Source of the DNA: Dactylosporangium sp040605635
GTDB lineage: Bacteria; Actinomycetota; Actinomycetes; Mycobacteriales; Micromonosporaceae
DNA: 64,000 nt
Assembly (NCBI RefSeq): GCF_040605635.1
Contig: NZ_JBEXDG010000057.1
Span: 9,118 to 73,117 of the forward strand
Reading direction: 5' to 3'
Below, in pieces: positions 49,578 to 57,615 of the stretch; the stretch's first letter is position 1; every line of letters starts with the position of its first letter. A program made the position numbers and the translations under genes. The notes under the pieces were generated by a model that worked only from the letters and a program-made list of their open reading frames with translations, ran no database searches and was not told the origin of the DNA.

Positions 49578-50092
49578 TGGTCGCCGCCCTGGAGCTGCAC
49601 CTCGACGAGCGCTCCACCCGCCGGATCCGGGTGCTGTGGGACCTCCTCGAAGACCTCGGCGTGCAGACGCTGCGGACCCCGCACGACGGCCGGCACCGGC
49701 CGCACGTGTCGCTGATCAGCGCCCGGGCGCTCGACCCGGACGCGGTCGCCGAGGCGCTGAAGCCGGTGCGGGTCGCGACGCCGCTGCGGCTCAACTTCCA
49801 GTTCGCGGGCGTGTTCGTCGGGCGGGTCGTGTTCCTGGGCCTGGCGCCGACCCCCGACCTGATGCGGCACCAGGCCCAGGTCTGGCATCACCTCACCGCG
49901 GCCGGGATCGAGGCGCTGCCGCTGTACGACCCCGGCGAATGGGTCCCGCACTGCACCGTGTCGATGCGGGTGCCCCGGCCGATCCTCACCGACGCGCTCC
50001 GGCGCTGCCTGGAGGTCCTCCCGATCGAGGCGACCGTGAAAAAGGCCGCCGTCGTCGACTACGCCCGCGACGTCTATCGCGAGCTGCCGTGA
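49577..50092 (+). CDS. 2'-5' RNA ligase / 2H phosphoesterase superfamily protein
   Basis: 171 residues. Two HxS/T motifs, RPHVSLIS and VPHCTVSM, define the 2H phosphoesterase fold (LigT-like). The ATG overlaps the Nei stop (TGATG), so they are coupled. The true substrate in bacteria is unclear; activity may be cyclic phosphodiesterase. Convergent with the flavoprotein gene. Confidence 0.9.
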   Translation: MVAALELHLDERSTRRIRVLWDLLEDLGVQTLRTPHDGRHRPHVSLISARALDPDAVAEALKPVRVATPLRLNFQFAGVFVGRVVFLGLAPTPDLMRHQAQVWHHLTAAGIEALPLYDPGEWVPHCTVSMRVPRPILTDALRRCLEVLPIEATVKKAAVVDYARDVYRELP

Positions 50093-50111
50093 CGCTCCCG
50101 GACCGGGAGGA

Positions 50112-51515
50112 TCAGTCCTCGGCGTGGAGCATCAGCTGGCGGGCCGCCTCGGCGACCGAGCCGGAGATCGACGGGTAGATCGTGATGGTGTGGGCGAGCT
50201 GGTCGACGCTCAGATGGTTCTCCACCGCCATGGCGATCGGCATGATCAGCTCGCTGGCCTTCGGTGCGACCACGACACCGCCGACGACCAGGCCCGACGC
50301 GGGCCGGCAGAAGATCTTCACGAAGCCGTCGTCGAGCCCGTCCATCTTCGCGCGGGCGTTGCCGGCCAGCGGCAGCATGACCGAGCGGGCCGGCACGCGA
50401 CCGCTGTCGATGTCGGACTGGGTGATGCCGACGGAGGCGAGCTCCGGGTCGGTGAACACGTTGGCCGCGACGGTGCGCAGCTTCAGCGGGGCGACCGCCT
50501 CCCCGAGCGCGTGCCACATGGCGATCCGCCCCTGCATGGCGGCGACGCTGGCCAGGGGCAGCAGGCCGGTGCAGTCGCCGGCCGCGTAGATGCCGGGGAC
50601 GTTGGTCCGCGAGACCCGGTCGACGGTGACGTAGCCGCCGGGGGCGACCTCCACGCCGTACTCCGTGAGGCCCAGCGCCGACGTCTGCGGCACCGAGCCG
50701 ACCGCCATCAGCACGTGCGAGCCCTCGACCGAGCGGCCGTCGGCGAGCTCGACCACGACCCCGCTGTCGACCCTGCGGGCGGCGGCGGCGCGGGAGTTGT
50801 TGAGGATCGTCATGCCCCGCGCGCGGAAGACCCGCTCGATCGCCATCGCGGCGTCGGGGTCCTCGTGCGGCATGACCCGGTCGCGGCTGGAGACCAGGGT
50901 GACGTCGATGCCCATCGCCAGATACGCGGAGGCGAACTCGGCGCCGGTCACACCGGACCCGACCACGATCAGGTGCTCGGGCAGCTGGGGCAGGTCGTAC
51001 ACCTGCCGCCAGTCGAGGATCCGCTCGCCGTCCGGCGCCGCGGTCTGCAGCACCCTGGGGGTCGCACCGGAGGCCAGCAACACCGTTGAGGCGGCGATCA
51101 CATACGGAGCGTCACCGCCCGCCGGTGTGATCTGCACCGCGTGGGTGTGACCGAGCGTGTCCTCTCCGAGGCGCGCAGTGCCGGTGACGAACTCGACGCC
51201 CGCCTTGACGAGCTTCGAGTGGATGTCGCTGGACTGGGCGGCGGCGAGGCGCTTGACCCGCCGGTGCACGGCCGGGCCGTCGACGCGCACGTCGTCGCCG
51301 GGCGGGCCCATGACCCCGAACTCCTCGGTGTCCAGGTGCGCGGTGACCACGCTCGAGCTGGCGATGAACGTCTTGGACGGCACGCAGTCGTGCAGCACAC
51401 AAGCGCCACCTGCGCCTTCGGCCTCGATCACGGTGACCTCGGCGCCGAGCTGCGCGGCGACCAGCGCCGCCTCATAGCCCGCCGGGCCCCCTCCGATGAT
51501 CACGATCCGGCCCAC
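50112..51515 (-). CDS. Flavoprotein disulfide reductase, LpdA-type NAD(P)H quinone reductase
   Basis: 467 residues from the GTG at 51515, preceded by AGAAGG. FAD-binding VIIGGGPAGYEAALVAAQLGA, the redox-disulfide motif GGACVLHDCVPSKTFIASS with two Cys (CxxxxC), NAD-binding LIVVGSGVTGAEFASAYLAMG and GIYAAGDCTG are present. The C-terminal His-Glu dyad of lipoamide dehydrogenase is missing (YPSISGSVAEAAR instead). That fits the mycobacterial LpdA group, known for quinone reduction. A distinct Lpd would be expected elsewhere. Confidence 0.92.
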   Translation of the reverse strand: MGRIVIIGGGPAGYEAALVAAQLGAEVTVIEAEGAGGACVLHDCVPSKTFIASSSVVTAHLDTEEFGVMGPPGDDVRVDGPAVHRRVKRLAAAQSSDIHSKLVKAGVEFVTGTARLGEDTLGHTHAVQITPAGGDAPYVIAASTVLLASGATPRVLQTAAPDGERILDWRQVYDLPQLPEHLIVVGSGVTGAEFASAYLAMGIDVTLVSSRDRVMPHEDPDAAMAIERVFRARGMTILNNSRAAAARRVDSGVVVELADGRSVEGSHVLMAVGSVPQTSALGLTEYGVEVAPGGYVTVDRVSRTNVPGIYAAGDCTGLLPLASVAAMQGRIAMWHALGEAVAPLKLRTVAANVFTDPELASVGITQSDIDSGRVPARSVMLPLAGNARAKMDGLDDGFVKIFCRPASGLVVGGVVVAPKASELIMPIAMAVENHLSVDQLAHTITIYPSISGSVAEAARQLMLHAED

Positions 51516-51678
51516 GAACGCCACCCTTCTCGCCTGCTGTCGCAACATTGTCCCTCGTCGGCGTGCGCCTCTGAGCAGGGACCCAGCCGAACGGCCGCAA
51601 CGCGCCGACGAGTGGATCCGAATCCGACACGCTCCGCAGTATTCTCTCCCACGCCCTGACGGGTTTATCGTCATCGCC

Positions 51679-52134
51679 GTGCGTCATTACGCCGCGTATG
51701 GCTCGAACCTGGATCCGGCCCGCATGCGGGCCTACTGTCCGTATTCGCCGATGATCGGCACCGGCTGGCTGGAAGGCTGGCGGCTGACGTTCGCCGGTGA
51801 GGATGTTCTCGGCTGGGAGGGCTCGGTCACCACGATCGTCGAGTCACCCGGCGATCGGGTCTTCGTCGCGCTCTACGACGTCCACCCCAACGACGAGAAG
51901 CAGCTCGACGAGGTCGAGGGGCAGCTCGCCGGCACGTACCAGAAGCTGCACCTGCGCGTGGCCACCCTCGACGGTGACGCGACCGCGTGGGTGTATGTCT
52001 TCAACGGGTACGAGGGCGGCCTGCCGACGGCCTGGTATCTCGCCGAGATCGCCAACGCGGCCGCGAAGGCGGGCGCGCCGGCGGACTACCTGGACGAGCT
52101 GCGGGGCCGGCCGACCAAGACCGCCATGCCCTAG
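51679..52134 (+). CDS. Gamma-glutamylcyclotransferase-like protein
   Basis: 151 residues from the GTG at 51679. The fold signature YGSNLDPARM at the N-terminus binds the gamma-glutamyl group; DEKQLDEVEG holds the probable acidic residue. Related proteins remove gamma-glutamyl groups or act as AIG2-like enzymes. It is divergent from lpdA, and its stop overlaps the convergent GNAT gene by four bases. Confidence 0.9.
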   Translation: MRHYAAYGSNLDPARMRAYCPYSPMIGTGWLEGWRLTFAGEDVLGWEGSVTTIVESPGDRVFVALYDVHPNDEKQLDEVEGQLAGTYQKLHLRVATLDGDATAWVYVFNGYEGGLPTAWYLAEIANAAAKAGAPADYLDELRGRPTKTAMP

Positions 52135-53234
52135 AGCGGGCGCTCGTAGACGTCCGCCGCGAACACCACCGTCATGCCGACGCCGGTGTAGAGGTGGTAT
52201 GCGCCCGTCGGGTTGGTCAGGTCGACGCCGAGCCCGGCCGACGTGCGCCCCTTCGCCGCGTACGTCGCGAAGGCCGTCCGCAGCAGCGCGCCGCCGAGCC
52301 CGCTCTTGCGGTGCCCGCGCAGCACGGCCAGGTTCTTGATCCAGCCCTCGCCGTGCTCGACGGCCTGGTCGGCGGACTGCAGCACGCCGACGATCTCGCC
52401 GTCGGCCCCGCTGCCGGTCAGGGCCACGAACCACTCGTCCCAGCTGATCGACGGCAGGCTGTCCAGGGCCGCGCGCCAGTCGTCGTACGCCGTCGGCTGG
52501 AAGTCCGGGGTGTCGGCGAACGCCGTCTCGAGCACCTCGTGGAAGCGTGGCAGGTCCTCGGGCGTGACCGGGCGGATGCCGAGGCCGGTCGGGGCGGTCT
52601 CGGCGCCGGTCAGCGGGCGGCGCATCCGGGCGTGCCGTTTGACGAAGGCGAAGCCGCCGGCCTGCAGTACCGACACCAGCGCCGTCTCCGAGGCGAGCGT
52701 CCCGGCGCGCAGGATGCCCTCGGTGACGCCGTTGCGGCGGGCGCGGCCGGCGGCCCGGGCGACCGTCAGCGCCAGCAGCGGCGCGTAGGCGGGCTCGCCG
52801 CGGCCGGGCCAGGCGTAGAGCTCGACGTTGTCACGGGCGCCGCGCTGCGGGTTGTCGACGTACGCCCAGGCGACCGGCTCGCCGTCAGGGCCGGCGGCGA
52901 GCCAGGCGTCGACCGCGGGGTCCTCGGACGGTGCGGTGAGCGTCGCCACGATCTCGTCCTCGGACCAGTCGGGCTCGCCGAGGGCGGCGATGTCGCTGGC
53001 CCGCGTGATGGCCAGGATGGCCGGCACGTCGCGCAGCGTGCAGCCGCGCACGGTCCAGCCGTCCAGTCCCGGCAGCGCACGCGGGCGGCCGCCCGGCCCC
53101 GGCAGGTCGCCCGGGCCGGCATCCGGGCCTGGCAGGTCGCTCGGGCCGGCGTCCGACCCCGGCAACGCGCCCGGACGGGCGTCCGGCCCTGGCAGGTCGC
53201 TCGGGCCGGCGTCCGGGCCTGGTTGGTCGCTCAT
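52131..53234 (-). CDS. GNAT acetyltransferase with N-terminal Pro-rich decapeptide repeats
   Basis: 367 residues. Residues 1-55 are a series of about five decapeptide repeats (PGPDAGPSDL type; 30-bp units in DNA). After this comes a double GNAT fold: the first half (about 60-200) is degraded and the second contains WIKNLAVLRGHRKSGLGGALLRTAF, the acetyl-CoA motif A, and LYTGVGMTVVF. The start overlaps the SCO6745-like stop (ATGA), indicating coupled expression. The substrate is unknown. Confidence 0.88.
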   Translation of the reverse strand: MSDQPGPDAGPSDLPGPDARPGALPGSDAGPSDLPGPDAGPGDLPGPGGRPRALPGLDGWTVRGCTLRDVPAILAITRASDIAALGEPDWSEDEIVATLTAPSEDPAVDAWLAAGPDGEPVAWAYVDNPQRGARDNVELYAWPGRGEPAYAPLLALTVARAAGRARRNGVTEGILRAGTLASETALVSVLQAGGFAFVKRHARMRRPLTGAETAPTGLGIRPVTPEDLPRFHEVLETAFADTPDFQPTAYDDWRAALDSLPSISWDEWFVALTGSGADGEIVGVLQSADQAVEHGEGWIKNLAVLRGHRKSGLGGALLRTAFATYAAKGRTSAGLGVDLTNPTGAYHLYTGVGMTVVFAADVYERPL

Positions 53235-53989
53235 ACGGGCGCTCCTTCCCGGACGGTGGTGACGGCCGCGTCGAGAAGGTTGACCAGCTCGACGCGCTCG
53301 GTGGGGGCGAGGGCGCGGAACGCCTCGCCGGCGATCCGGTCGGTGAGGGCCTCGGCCCAGCTGCGGCGGCGCACGAGCGGCTCGAACGGCGGGAACGGCG
53401 GCTGCCAGCCGAACGCCGTCGCGCCGGCCTCGCCCTCGGGCCCGGCGATGATCGCCTCCAGGGGGCTGAGGCCGCTGGCCCGGATCGCGAGGAGGTGTGC
53501 GGCGCCGCGGTGCTCGCGCAGCAGGTGGGCCAGGACGGCGGCGCGGGCGCCCGGCGAGTCGTCGGGCAGCGGCATCGCCCGCCACGCCGCGAACAGCGGC
53601 ATACCGGCCGTCTCGGCGCTGACCACGACCCGCTCGGCGAGCTCGACGAGTTTCGGCAGCGCGTAGAAGCTCTCCAGGTGCTCGCGCCCCCAGCGGCAGC
53701 ACTCGTCGAGGTTGTCGGCGGCGATCTGCTCGGGCGGGGCGACCTTGCGGGCCGCGTCCCAGCCGTCCTGCACCGCCTCGGGCGCGATGAAGCCCAGCGC
53801 CGCGGCGACCGTGTCGGCCCGCACGTCGCCGAGGGCGCCGCCGCGACCGGCGACGTAGAACGCCCAGCCGGTCAGCCCGATCTGCCGTGCCCGGCGCATG
53901 GTCTTGGGGTCGTCGCTGAAGGCGCCGCCCAGCATCAGGACGGCCTGCTTCGCCGCCGCTGCCGCCTGCTCGGGAGTCACCCGGCTCAT
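53231..53989 (-). CDS. SCO6745-family (SalK-like) protein
   Basis: 252 residues, largely helical. Conserved features include the LTGWAFYVAGRGGALGDVRADTV segment and the ETAGMPLFAAWRAMPLPDD and EHRGAAHLLAIRASGLSPLEAI segments. This is the uncharacterised SCO6745 family, often annotated as a helix-turn-helix or SalK regulator. Function unknown; co-expressed with the GNAT enzyme by overlap. Confidence 0.85.
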   Translation of the reverse strand: MSRVTPEQAAAAAKQAVLMLGGAFSDDPKTMRRARQIGLTGWAFYVAGRGGALGDVRADTVAAALGFIAPEAVQDGWDAARKVAPPEQIAADNLDECCRWGREHLESFYALPKLVELAERVVVSAETAGMPLFAAWRAMPLPDDSPGARAAVLAHLLREHRGAAHLLAIRASGLSPLEAIIAGPEGEAGATAFGWQPPFPPFEPLVRRRSWAEALTDRIAGEAFRALAPTERVELVNLLDAAVTTVREGAPV

Positions 53990-54050
53990 TCTGCCTGCTC
54001 GGGTGGATCACAGAGTAGGCACTCGTTCGTGGTGATGCGTCAGGTCGGGT

Positions 54051-54839
54051 TCAGGACAGGTCCGCGAGGGCGTCCTGGGCGATTTTCACCCGTTTCTCGG
54101 CTGACCTGATCGCTTTCCCTGCGGCGGCGACGGCGCGCTCCGCCTCCGACTTGGCGGTCTCCGCGTCGCTCAGCTGCTGCAGCGCGGTCATCAGCTCGCG
54201 GCGGGCCTGCTTGACGGCTCTGGCGTGATCCTCCTCGGCGCGGCGCCGCTCCTCCTCGCGCCTGCGGGCCTCGGCGCGCTGCTCCCGGTCGTCCTGCGTG
54301 GGCGCGGACCGTTTCGCCGTCACGGTGCCGACGCCCTGCTCGCCCTGGACCAGCCGCAGCTGTGGCCTCGGGGTCTCCCCGAAACCGGTGTATTCGAGCG
54401 ATTTCGTCAGGGCTCCCTCCCGTACCGCCGCCGCGACGGCAGCATCGGCCAGCGCCGCCGCAAGGGTGCCCTCCACCTCTGTGAGCGGGGCGGTGTCCCG
54501 GCCGGCGAGTCCCGCGGCCTCCTTCGCCAGCGCGGAGACGGTCGCGCGGCGGCGGGTGGACAGCTCGCGCAGCTCGGCACCCCGCAGGTCGCGCTGGGCG
54601 TCGCGGAGCCGCTCACCGAGCTCCAGCAGCTCCTCGACCAGGTCGGGCCGCTCGTGGGCGAGGAGGTTGACCAGCCAAGCGGCGACGGTCGGCTTGCGCA
54701 GCTTGCCGACCGCGGCGGCGAGCCCGGTGTCGCGCGCCTTACGGGCCTTCGCGACCTCCTCGGACCGGATCGCGACGAAGTCCTCCGGCGGCGCCGAGTA
54801 CAACCTGGCCACCACGGCGGCGAGCGCATCGTCCACCAT
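54051..54839 (-). CDS. Conserved coiled-coil protein of unknown function
   Basis: 262 residues with an N-terminal helical region (FVAIRSEEVAKARKARDTGL, KPTVAAWLVNLLAHERPD) and a long C-terminal Glu/Arg/Ala coiled coil. It is a conserved actinobacterial hypothetical by appearance. It has no signal peptide or membrane span and I cannot assign a function. It is 19 bases divergent from the exonuclease gene. Confidence 0.82.
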   Translation of the reverse strand: MVDDALAAVVARLYSAPPEDFVAIRSEEVAKARKARDTGLAAAVGKLRKPTVAAWLVNLLAHERPDLVEELLELGERLRDAQRDLRGAELRELSTRRRATVSALAKEAAGLAGRDTAPLTEVEGTLAAALADAAVAAAVREGALTKSLEYTGFGETPRPQLRLVQGEQGVGTVTAKRSAPTQDDREQRAEARRREEERRRAEEDHARAVKQARRELMTALQQLSDAETAKSEAERAVAAAGKAIRSAEKRVKIAQDALADLS

Positions 54840-54858
54840 CCGATCGTAGGATCAGCGG

Positions 54859-55428
54859 ATGCGCGCGGACGTCTATTTCTCCCTCGACGTCGAGGCCGAC
54901 GGCCCGATCCCGGGGCCCTACTCGATGGTGAGCGTCGGCCTGGCGGTCGCCGGGCGGTCCGACGGGGTGTTCGTGGCCGCGGACCCGACCGCCGACACGT
55001 TCTACCGGGAGCTGCGCCCGATCAGCGACGACTTCGTCCCCGAGGCCCTGGCGGTGTCCGGGCTGGACCGGGCGGCACTGCTGCGCGACGGCGCCGATCC
55101 GACGTCCGCGATGGGCGAGCTCGGCGACTGGGTGACCCGCGTCGCGGGCGACGGACGGCCCGTCATCGTGGCCTACCCGGCCGTGTTCGACTGGATGTTC
55201 CTGTACTGGTACCTGCTGCGCTTCACCGGTCACAGCGTCTTCGGCCACTCCGGCTGCCTGGACATCAAGACCCTCTACGCGGTCCGCGCGGGTGTGCCGA
55301 TCGGCGCGGCCGTGAAGGGCCGGATGCCGGCGCACCTGCTGTCGCAGCGCCGGCACACCCACCACGCGCTCGACGACGCCGTCGAGCAGGCCGAGCTCTT
55401 CGCGAACCTGATGGCTTGGCGGCCCTAG
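54859..55428 (+). CDS. 3'-5' exonuclease, DEDD (RNase T-like) family
   Basis: 189 residues. Metal-binding acids are in SLDVEADGP (motif I), a VFDWMF element and the HTHHALDDAVEQAELF C-terminal motif, matching DEDDh exonucleases. It likely trims DNA or RNA 3' ends. It converges with the MBL-fold gene; a small GGCGGCCCTAG direct repeat lies between the stops. Confidence 0.9.
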   Translation: MRADVYFSLDVEADGPIPGPYSMVSVGLAVAGRSDGVFVAADPTADTFYRELRPISDDFVPEALAVSGLDRAALLRDGADPTSAMGELGDWVTRVAGDGRPVIVAYPAVFDWMFLYWYLLRFTGHSVFGHSGCLDIKTLYAVRAGVPIGAAVKGRMPAHLLSQRRHTHHALDDAVEQAELFANLMAWRP

Positions 55429-55434
55429 GCGGCC

Positions 55435-56061
55435 CTAGACCGACTCGCCCGGGTCGAGCCTGGCGTACCGCGTGCCCGACAGCCTGGTCATGTGGCCGGT
55501 GACCATCTGCTGACCGGCGTCCACGAGCAGGCTGTCGTGCAGCGCGAACGCCCGCTCCGGCGCGACCGCCCGGGTGAAGTCGATCGCCTCGGCGAGCTTC
55601 AGCCACGGCGCGGACACCGGCACGAACAGCGTCGCGATCCGCTCGTCCGGCACGTGGAACGCGTCACCGGGGTGGTAGAGCGGCCCGTCCGGGGTGTCGA
55701 TCACGAAGCCGACGTTGACGATCCGCGGGATGTCGGCGTGGATCACCGCGTGCTGCCCGCCGACCGCGCGGACCGTCATCCCGCCGGCGACGAACGTGTC
55801 ACCGACCTCGACCGCGTAGACGTCGGCGTCGAGGTCGGTCAGCTGCGCCTCGACGTCGGCGTGGGTGTGCACGGTCAGCTCGGGGCGTTTCAGCGCGCGC
55901 AGCGCCTCGATGTCGACGTGGTCGAAGTGCTCGTGCGTGATGAGGACCGCGTCGGCGCCGTCGAGGGCCTCCGCCTCGCTGAAGACCCCCGGGTCGATCA
56001 CCAGCACCCCGCCGTCGTGCTCGATGCGCAGACAGGCGTGCGTGAACTTGGTGATGCGCAT
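55435..56061 (-). CDS. MBL-fold metallo-hydrolase, UlaG-like
   Basis: 208 residues. Zinc ligands are in LITHEHFDHVD (HxHxDH-type), a later His in AVGGQHAVIH and the Asp in HPGDAFHVPD. The family (beta-lactamase superfamily, UlaG-like) hydrolyses phosphodiesters or lactones. The target cannot be read. It is divergent from the DUF4349 lipoprotein. Confidence 0.92.
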   Translation of the reverse strand: MRITKFTHACLRIEHDGGVLVIDPGVFSEAEALDGADAVLITHEHFDHVDIEALRALKRPELTVHTHADVEAQLTDLDADVYAVEVGDTFVAGGMTVRAVGGQHAVIHADIPRIVNVGFVIDTPDGPLYHPGDAFHVPDERIATLFVPVSAPWLKLAEAIDFTRAVAPERAFALHDSLLVDAGQQMVTGHMTRLSGTRYARLDPGESV

Positions 56062-56202
56062 GACCGGTCTCCCCTTCGCCGTGCTCTCGCCGTGGCTTCG
56101 CTGTGTCGTAACCGTGACTGTGCACCCGGGAACCGGTGTGGCGCCCCTCAGCGTCCCAAGGTGCAGTTCGATCGCTCCGGTCGACCCTACCCAGGAGGCG
56201 TC

Positions 56203-57531
56203 ATGTCAGTCAGGCGCACCAGACTGTTCCTCACGGTGGCAGGTGCCGTGCTGCTCGTCGCGGTGAGTGGCTGCGCCGCCGACGGCAGCGACAAGGCCGC
56301 CAGCACCGCGGACCGCGGCAACGTCCCGGCGGCGGCCGGTGGCATGGCGCAGGAGGGCGGCGGCCCGGGCGCCGGGCCCGCTCCGGCGAAGGAACCCGTC
56401 CAGGACCCCAACGCCGCCAAGGTCCCCGACAACCTGGACACCGAGAACCGTTCGATCATCTACTCGGGCACGATGACGGTCCGGGTCGACGACGTCGACG
56501 CCGCGGCCGCGAAGGCCATCTCCCTCGCCACCGCCGCGGGCGGCTTCGTCGGCGGCGACAACCGCCGGCGCGACGACCGCCGCTCCACGGGCACCCTGGT
56601 CCTGCGCATCCCGGCACAGAAGTTCACGCCGACCCTGGACCAGCTCAAGGACCTCGGCGACGAGGAGAACCGCACCATCACCGCGCAGGACGTGACCGAC
56701 CAGGTCGTCGACGTCCAGGCCCGCCTCGACAACGCCACGGCGAGCGTCGACCGCATCCGCGCCCTGCTGGCGAAGGCCACCACGATCGGCGAGGTCACCT
56801 CGCTGGAGTCGGAGCTGTCCCGCCGCCTCTCCGACCTGGAGTCGTTGCAGGCCCGCAAGCGCAAGCTCGACGGCCTCACCGCCCTGTCCACGATCACCCT
56901 CCAGCTCCTCGGCCCCGAGGCCGCGATCACCAGGGACAAGGACGAGATCGGCATCGCCGCGGGCTTCAAGGAGGGTCTGAAGGCGTTCCTGGCCTCGCTC
57001 CAGGTGGCGCTGACGGTGCTGGGCTGGCTGACCCCGTGGATCCTGCTGCTGGGTGTTCCGGTGTACCTCCTGGTCTGGCTGATCCGCCGCTTCCGCCCCC
57101 GGCGCCCCGTCCTGGCGGCCGCGGGTCCTCAGGCGGGTCCGCTGCCGGGCTGGAGCGCCCCGCCGCCCCCGGCCGGTCCGCGCCCCGCACAGGGCCCCAC
57201 CGGTCCTCGCCCCACACAGGGCCCCGGACAGGGCCCCGGCGGCCCCCGCACCGGCGCCCTGATGGCCGGCCGTGGCCCTGTCCCGCCCCCGCCCGCCGTC
57301 CGCCCCGCCGGCCAGCTCTCCGCACCACCCGCCGCCGGTCCGGCCTCCGCTCAGCCTGCCGCTGGGTCCGCCTCCTCCACGTCTCCCACGTCTCCGACAC
57401 CCTCCCCGTCCGACATTTCGGACTCTTCGGATTCATCTGGCACGGCGGCGGGCGACGGAGAGCGGGATGCGCAGACGCCGCCGTTCCCGGCGCTGTCGAA
57501 GCGGGACGAAGACGACCCGGAGAACCGCTGA
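56203..57531 (+). CDS. DUF4349 membrane lipoprotein
   Basis: 442 residues. An AGGAGG ribosome-binding site precedes the ATG. The signal peptide has the lipobox LLVAVSGC (Cys25). A DUF4349 domain with IIYSGTMTVRVDDVDAAAAKA, GGFVGGDNRRRDD, TDQVVDVQARLDNATASVDRI and a coiled coil is followed by a membrane helix near residue 270-290 and a disordered Pro/Ser-rich cytoplasmic-like tail of 150 residues. Function unknown; likely envelope-associated. Confidence 0.92.
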   Translation: MSVRRTRLFLTVAGAVLLVAVSGCAADGSDKAASTADRGNVPAAAGGMAQEGGGPGAGPAPAKEPVQDPNAAKVPDNLDTENRSIIYSGTMTVRVDDVDAAAAKAISLATAAGGFVGGDNRRRDDRRSTGTLVLRIPAQKFTPTLDQLKDLGDEENRTITAQDVTDQVVDVQARLDNATASVDRIRALLAKATTIGEVTSLESELSRRLSDLESLQARKRKLDGLTALSTITLQLLGPEAAITRDKDEIGIAAGFKEGLKAFLASLQVALTVLGWLTPWILLLGVPVYLLVWLIRRFRPRRPVLAAAGPQAGPLPGWSAPPPPAGPRPAQGPTGPRPTQGPGQGPGGPRTGALMAGRGPVPPPPAVRPAGQLSAPPAAGPASAQPAAGSASSTSPTSPTPSPSDISDSSDSSGTAAGDGERDAQTPPFPALSKRDEDDPENR

Positions 57532-57615
57532 ACCATCCACCCGCGGCCCGGCACCACGAGGCAGCGGGCGGACCGTCCGTCGACGGACCCGCACCACGTC
57601 CGGAGCGGCGGCCTG

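Noticed and set aside
57575..57588. 14-base perfect palindrome GTCCGTCGACGGAC between convergent genes
   Set aside because: Too short with no T-run and no loop; could be chance in GC-rich DNA, so not called a terminator.
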